Assembly: GCF_029784165.1 (NCBI RefSeq)
Contig: NC_073695.1
Coordinates: 201,643,136 to 201,707,135, forward strand
DNA from: Wyeomyia smithii
Taxonomy: Eukaryota; Arthropoda; Insecta; Diptera; Culicidae
Reading direction: 5' to 3'
DNA: 64,000 nucleotides
Below are positions 58,749 through 64,000 of the stretch, in pieces (position 1 is the stretch's first letter; each line of letters starts with the position of its first letter). The position numbers and the translations under genes were made by a program. Under the pieces are notes generated by a model that saw only the letters and a program-made list of their open reading frames with translations, was not told where the DNA came from and ran no database searches.

Positions 58749-60062
58749 TGAACCCAAAAAAGTCGATGTTGAAAAAGTCATGGTGCTCAATCCCGAACTG
58801 AAAAATGATGTTATTTATAGTATTTTTTCAGAACATTACGACTTTCTGAAAATTTGATTACAGGTTGCGTACTGCACTTTTTTGCATTTTTCGCAATTAT
58901 GTTCGATTCCTGCATTTTTCCGCATACTTTTTTGTAGGGTTATTTTTGAATATTTCATATTTGACTTACAGAGCCTATCGCAAAAAAGTAAATTTTACCC
59001 TAATTTTGAGTATCTTTCAGAAAACTTAAAGAATACTATAATTACAATATATGAATTAGAACTTTCAAAACTTAACCTTAGCATTAATGAACATACCAAT
59101 TATAAGTTTAAATACAAAAGCAAACAAAATATCTAAATCCTAACCCAAAACCAAGCGGATTTAACTCCTTATTAGAATACTCTTTCATAAAAAAACACGA
59201 GAATTTCCTTCTATTGCCACATAAACAAGCTATTGGATATCAAGGATGTTAATTTTTTCGTCATAAATCCCGTTTTGCAGCTAAAATTTTAGTTTTTGAC
59301 TGAATTTTTTTTCCTGAGTTTTGAATAGTTTTTATCAAAAAACATGGAAAAAATACTATAACTAACGTTATCTTTCAATTGAGGATTAAGCCTTTCTCAT
59401 CTGCACGCTTTCATTTGTTGAAATAGATTTTTCGAAAAACTTAATTTCTAGGAAAAATTTCTTGATAATACATAAAGGCATACATTCACACATACAAACA
59501 TGTACAGATACACACACACATGCAAATTACATTTGAAGAAATTTGCTTCGAATGTATTACGCAATGTTTTTTTTTTGTGATTGTAATATAAAACGGTCAT
59601 CGTGTTTCCCGGTATTTCCACTCATTGCCTTCCAAGAATAGTGATGTTGTGTTTCAAATAAATAAATTTCACAATGAATTAAGTATACCTAATGTGTGAA
59701 ATTTTGATACAGTCTGGTTACAGTGTAATGAAATAGTGTACTATGGGGCAACTAGATCTTTCATTTGCAATCAATTTCATGAAGATCGGTCCAACCATCT
59801 CTGAGAAAAGTGAGCGAGAATAAAAATGCACATACACACATACATACAGAAAATGCTCAGTTTGTCGAACTGAGTCGAGTGGTACATGACATTAAAATGT
59901 CGAATTTCGTTAAGACATGTGTTTGGTTTGGTTAGTTTCGAGATCAATGCAGTGTTCCACCCACAATATTTTTTTTAAATAAAATGTCATTTGAGTTGAA
60001 AACGAGTGATAAAAATCTTACTCTCTCATTCGCGTAAGATGCGAACGTTGAAACTTTAAATA
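58749..60062. other. Unassigned, with CA-rich microsatellites
   Basis: CACA/CATA microsatellite-like stretches lie at about 59490-59525 and 59828-59852. The segment around 59755-59910 resembles a dispersed repeat, but I cannot set limits. Confidence 0.4.
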
Positions 60063-60829
60063 GGGGAGGATTGTACAAATCGCACCAGTTAGGCATTTGC
60101 GCGATTTATAGCGCTTCAAATCATTTCAAAGCGACATTGAACGTGCAGGATGATTGTAGGATCTATTTATTATATGTTTATGACGAAGTTCATTATAAAC
60201 TACTCGATTTCAATGTCTTTTTTTGAAAAAATTACCATTGCCGCCAAACAAGCCCGTGACCAAAACGCACCACAACTAAGGTCAGTATGCTCCAAAGCAG
60301 TAGGCTAATATGCCACTAGCAGAAATCAGCACGCGAAGTGAGAAGCGCTTGAAGTCTCGAAAGTAAAATCAAAAATATTGGAACACGATCTAAGTTGTCA
60401 AGCAATCTCCTGCAAGCTCTTCATAGTGCGTTCTGTCCCAATTTTAATTTTGATTGTTTTTAGGTAAAAGTTGACGAAAGTTAGTGAAATAATTTGAAAT
60501 ACTCAGAGTATTATAAACGCCAAAAGTGTAAAGGTTAGGGGAACCATAGTTTTTTGTGTTATTTACAAGTCAGTTAATCATAAAAGCTTAAATAAAATTC
60601 ATGAATAATTACATGTTGGACAGAGCCACAGCCAATTGCACAGTTTTTTGAGTATTTTAGTCATCATGGCACCCTTTTTTATAAGAGAACTGTAGATGAG
60701 CTGGGTATTTATGAGAAAAGCGTGAAATTTCATCATAAAAAGCCACATGTGTTAGTATTTTGGGGAATTAATAGCATGGGCCATCTTACCCAACTGGTGC
60801 GTCTTGTACGGTTCTCCCCTATACGTGGG
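60063..60829. mobile_element. TA-flanked MITE (767 bp), Tc1/mariner-like
   Basis: The ends are GGGGAGGATTGTACAAATCG and, on the right, the imperfect complement of GGGGAGAACCGTACAAGACG. Both continue with CACCAGTT. They are flanked by TA (60061-60062 and 60830-60831). About 28 of the outer 35 positions match. No transposase frame. Confidence 0.75.
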
Positions 60830-60831
60830 TG

Positions 60832-62428
60832 GGATTTGTGCATTCAATTTTCCATTCCAGACCATCTCTGCTAACTAGGACTTTTCGATACTGGTTATCC
60901 CATCCACGATACTCGCCGTGACTCACCTCTATTCAAAACAATCCAATCTCCAAAGCTGCCCAAAAGCCGTCGTGAAAAATTCAATCTTTTGCGGTTAACA
61001 ATCCATTATGTGAATAAGGGGACCTATCCTCTAAATGTTTGAATTTGATAGTGACCAGGATAAAATTTGCCAATGTAGATGCTAATCAATATGATTTCCG
61101 TTTCTTTGTTTCTACGCAGTAGACAGGTATTCCGAAAATATTGAGAATTCATGTCAACTGGGAATAACTAAAAAAAAATTATGTTAGTTGTCCACAAAAG
61201 ATATGATAAACTTGAAAAACAAAACCCTGAAGCTTCTGTTTATTTGTAGCTAATTTATTTCGGTTTGATCTCGATAACCATTTTGAAACGTCGGCTAATT
61301 TTTAAACAGACTATCGAATTGGAAAGTAATGCGACATCACAAATATAAATTTTTGCCAACACGCGGCGACGGTTCGAAACTTTCCTGTAGTTCCCACTTA
61401 CAGTTCCGTTGTTTATCAACAAACTGGAAAAATGCGGATTTGCGTCTGATCGTTGTCGGGGTGTCGCTCGTGGCGCCGAAGATATTTATTTCTTCGGTTG
61501 AGAAGCAGAAAAACAAAATTAGCCATCATTTAGCGACATTGTTTTCTTTTTTTAATAGTTTCGCTTTTCTCCCGTTGTTTGTTTACGTTTTTTGGAGCGC
61601 AACTCCGAGTGGAACGTAGCAGAATTCGCGAAGGAAGATCATTGGTACGATCCCTTTTTGGGCGATGCTCTCGTGTAACGTAAAATGGGGCTTGATTGAT
61701 TCTGTTCTCAGCGAACTGCTGTCATATTTTCTTTGAAGCAACATTACGAGGAAATATTTACAAATATTCTATGCTAAGTTTGTGTCTCTGTACATTTTTA
61801 ATTGTTAGTGACCTTTGATTTCTCTGTAATTCACACTAATTACCATTGACCTTTGTTAGCTAATTTTTTTTCCCTAGAAATACCCATAAGGTTGTCAATT
61901 TAGAGAAGATAACAAACCTGTCTCCTTTTACGGTACGTGTAGGTACATGCGACTAAAACGACTCAATGACGTCGTTCGGCCCGTGACGTGATATTTTGGG
62001 GGGGAAAAACAATCGATTAGCCCGAAAGAGCGATATGGCTTCGTTCTGCGTCGCCCGTCTCCGGAAGAATGCGAGCCGGTTTTGGGGTTGTATGCTTGAA
62101 ATCAACACGATCGCGATCGCGAGGGTGCAAACAAAAACAAAAACAAACGAGCCAAAATGGTGAGTTGCCGTTTTTCCTCTCGCCACCAAGTGGACATTTT
62201 TGGGCTGATATTTAAATAAGAGTGTGATGCGTGTGCTATCGTATAGTCGATACCGGTCAGGCATCCGAAGAGGGTTTTGCGAAAAAATTGGATCACATCG
62301 CAAATTTGGTAACAAGATACAGTTTGCAAGTGGGAGAAGAAAAGTAAACAGTGTTAGCGAGAAGTAAGGTGAAATATATTTGTGAAGTTTTAAATTGAAA
62401 ATAGTGTAAATTCACACTAAGTCGCAGG
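60832..62428. other. Putative upstream region and 5' UTR of a host gene
   Basis: From about 61320 the sequence becomes GC-richer and CG-dinucleotide-rich (for example CGATCGCGATCGCGAG near 62108), unlike the AT-rich transposon debris. It leads into the ATG at 62429. ACAGTTTGC near 62319 is a possible initiator. No TATA box is obvious. Confidence 0.35.
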
Positions 62429-62449
62429 ATGAATCGAGTTATTGTACTG
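62429..62449 (+). CDS. Candidate first coding exon of a host gene (partial)
   Basis: ATG at 62429 encodes MNRVIVL, then meets a consensus splice donor, GTAAGTAT, at 62450. The intron is phase 0. A short first exon encoding the start of a signal peptide and then an intron is common in insect genes for secreted or cuticular proteins. The GC-richer upstream region fits a host promoter. The rest would lie beyond 64000, as no clear acceptor with continuing hydrophobic coding was found. The product is unknown. Confidence 0.4.
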
Positions 62450-63873
62450 GTAAGTATCGGAGTATAAAGTGTTAGTGATAATCATTTTATTTCGAATCGC
62501 CTACAAACCCTAAGAGTCAATGCAAATAACAAAAACTATTGTGAAGCACTGTGAGAAGCCGGGATGGCAACTTTCCTACAAAAAATCAGAAAATAAGACT
62601 TTTGACTGGTGTTCATATATGTTGTATCAAATTAAGATATTTTAAAACAATATAACCAACTTATGACTGAACTTTGATCATAATGCTCCGTTTAACCTGA
62701 ACGATCAGTTTGGTTCCCTCGATTTTCTCATTAAAGATGCATAATTCAATCGAAATAGAGATGTGAGTCGTTAAATATTGATGTCATGGTATCGTATTAC
62801 CACTATTTGTGGTAGCAGCTGGCCGGTCGCTCAAAACCGGAAAAAAGTTTGCAAAACCCCTGTGGTTTTGCTACTGGTTGCTTCTGCTTTTTAGGCGATT
62901 CTAATTTTTACAGTTTAAATAATAATGGCCGCTGAAACTGTAGATTTTCAATTCACCGCCAAGAGAGGATGAAAAAACGTGGTACGGATCTAACACGTTC
63001 TAGAACTTTCTGTCAAGAAGCTTCTTTTGACGGTTCTAGTGTGTTTTGTTTATTGAAAAAACTTCGAATCGATATATGATGTGTTCTACATTTAAATTAT
63101 ATTCTGTGGTAGCTCAAAACATCATTTTGAAGAACAAGTGCGTGATTTAGATATTAAATTCGCTGTTTCTAAACGTTTAAAGTTTTCCAAAGTTTTACAT
63201 GAACTTCTTAAATATTTTATATAGGAAGGAACATTTTCGTTTGATATTTTTCAAGGACTTTCATACAATACGTTTGATTTTTTGTATTAATTATTTTACA
63301 ATTGAAAACAAAATAAAAAATAATAATTTATTGTTCATAAATAAAACAAATACATTGAGATTTTTGTATTTATCTACAACACAAAAAAGCAGTGCTCTTC
63401 ATATTGTGGTTTTGATTCAGTTCAGTTGGTAGCCGAAACACAAGTTCCGTTATTGCATTTTATCAATAACATCAAATGTCATTTTAACGCATCCTTAATA
63501 TCCTAAAGCTCTCTTATACGTGATGTGGTATATACTAAATATGATGTCAATAAAATGTATAGGAACAATTTAATCAGCAAATCCCAAAAAGTGGCGGAGT
63601 ACAAAATTTTCGTCTTCTTGAAAAAAAAAAAAACTCATACAAAATTTGAGCTTTAAGTATATGTTTCAATACTATTTACAATAATACCTTAGTAATTACA
63701 CTTAAATGCTTCATTTTAAATTCAATTAACATTCTCAGCACGAGAATTTTCTTACATAATTATTTTTCGAAAAAAAATATTGGTATTTGACATAAAAAAA
63801 TGGAACTTGAAAAGTCGATTTCGAATAATATCACAATGCAAAAGCATTCATTGCAGTTCATCGAAAGCGTTGG
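62450..63873. other. Probable intron or unassigned AT-rich DNA
   Basis: Very AT-rich, without a recognised gene. Consistent with an intron of the candidate gene starting at 62429. Confidence 0.35.
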
Positions 63874-63874
63874 G

Positions 63875-64000
63875 TTATTTATTTATTTATTTATTTATTA
63901 TTTTGGCATTCCGTCATAATGACATGGCCTGATTTAAAAAGTTTCTTCAATTCACTCCGTTATTAGCTGCCGCTCTCTAATCCCTAGGACACCGTGTACT
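63875..64000 (-). mobile_element. (TTTA)n and the 3' end of a non-LTR retrotransposon, cut by the window
   Basis: A TTTA array (63875-63900) is followed by TTTTGGCATTCCGTCATAATG. On the minus strand this reads as a 3' UTR ending in a (TAAA)n tail, as in several non-LTR clades. Only the last ~100 bases are inside the window, so the family is not determined. Confidence 0.45.

Noticed and set aside
1..64000. Endogenous viral sequence
   Set aside because: I looked for polymerase, capsid or glycoprotein-like frames outside the retrotransposons and recognised none. The short frames left over have no viral features.

Overview
The window is eukaryotic nuclear DNA, AT-rich and crowded with transposable elements, and it looks like a culicine mosquito (Aedes-like). 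The evidence is the mix of families: an ITmD37E-type mariner relative with the D-to-E spacing typical of mosquito elements, I-, LOA- and RTE-type non-LTR retrotransposons with RNase H where expected, a decayed BEL/Pao element, several tRNA-derived SINEs, Helitron-like elements and many hAT-, piggyBac- and Harbinger-type MITEs. I see no prokaryotic operon, CRISPR array, rRNA gene or recognisable full-length host gene. The best host-gene signal is a short first exon (ATG at 62429, seven codons, then a consensus splice donor).

Layout: 1-6486 holds hAT-type MITEs (372-691 and 2706-4002), the second inside a degenerate minisatellite, plus a TATA/initiator core promoter near 2193. 6502-11836 is a near-complete I-clade retrotransposon on the minus strand with a perfect 15-bp target duplication, broken by stops and frameshifts. 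12801-17441 holds a small inverted-repeat element and two head-to-tail Helitron-like elements, the second carrying a ~176-bp satellite. 18151-22760 holds an intact SINE with target duplication, a reverse-transcriptase relic, and a decayed BEL/Pao element split by a TTAA-flanked piggyBac-type MITE. 22760-29717 is mostly unassigned, with one possible first exon.

29718-42400 is the most striking part. An RTE-like retrotransposon (minus strand) is split between its endonuclease and reverse transcriptase by a 10.8-kb hAT-like element (31051-41872) with an 8-bp duplication, GTTGCGAC. That element contains a long foldback repeat with a SINE inserted in one arm, three MITEs, and a higher-order satellite of alternating ~437- and ~277-bp units. 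Each long unit carries a TATA box and initiator. A decayed BED-finger-like ORF lies just inside the right end.

42411-64000 holds a recent ~625-bp tandem duplication containing a SINE, a hAT-like element, the decayed end of a Helitron helicase gene, an ITmD37E transposase relic, an internally deleted LOA-like retrotransposon whose deletion fuses ORF1 to ORF2, a Harbinger-type MITE whose empty site is preserved in neighbouring repeats, another RTE endonuclease relic, a TA-flanked MITE, the possible host first exon, and a truncated retrotransposon tail at the right edge. All coding remnants of mobile elements seen here are broken, so they probably act only as substrates for enzymes encoded elsewhere.
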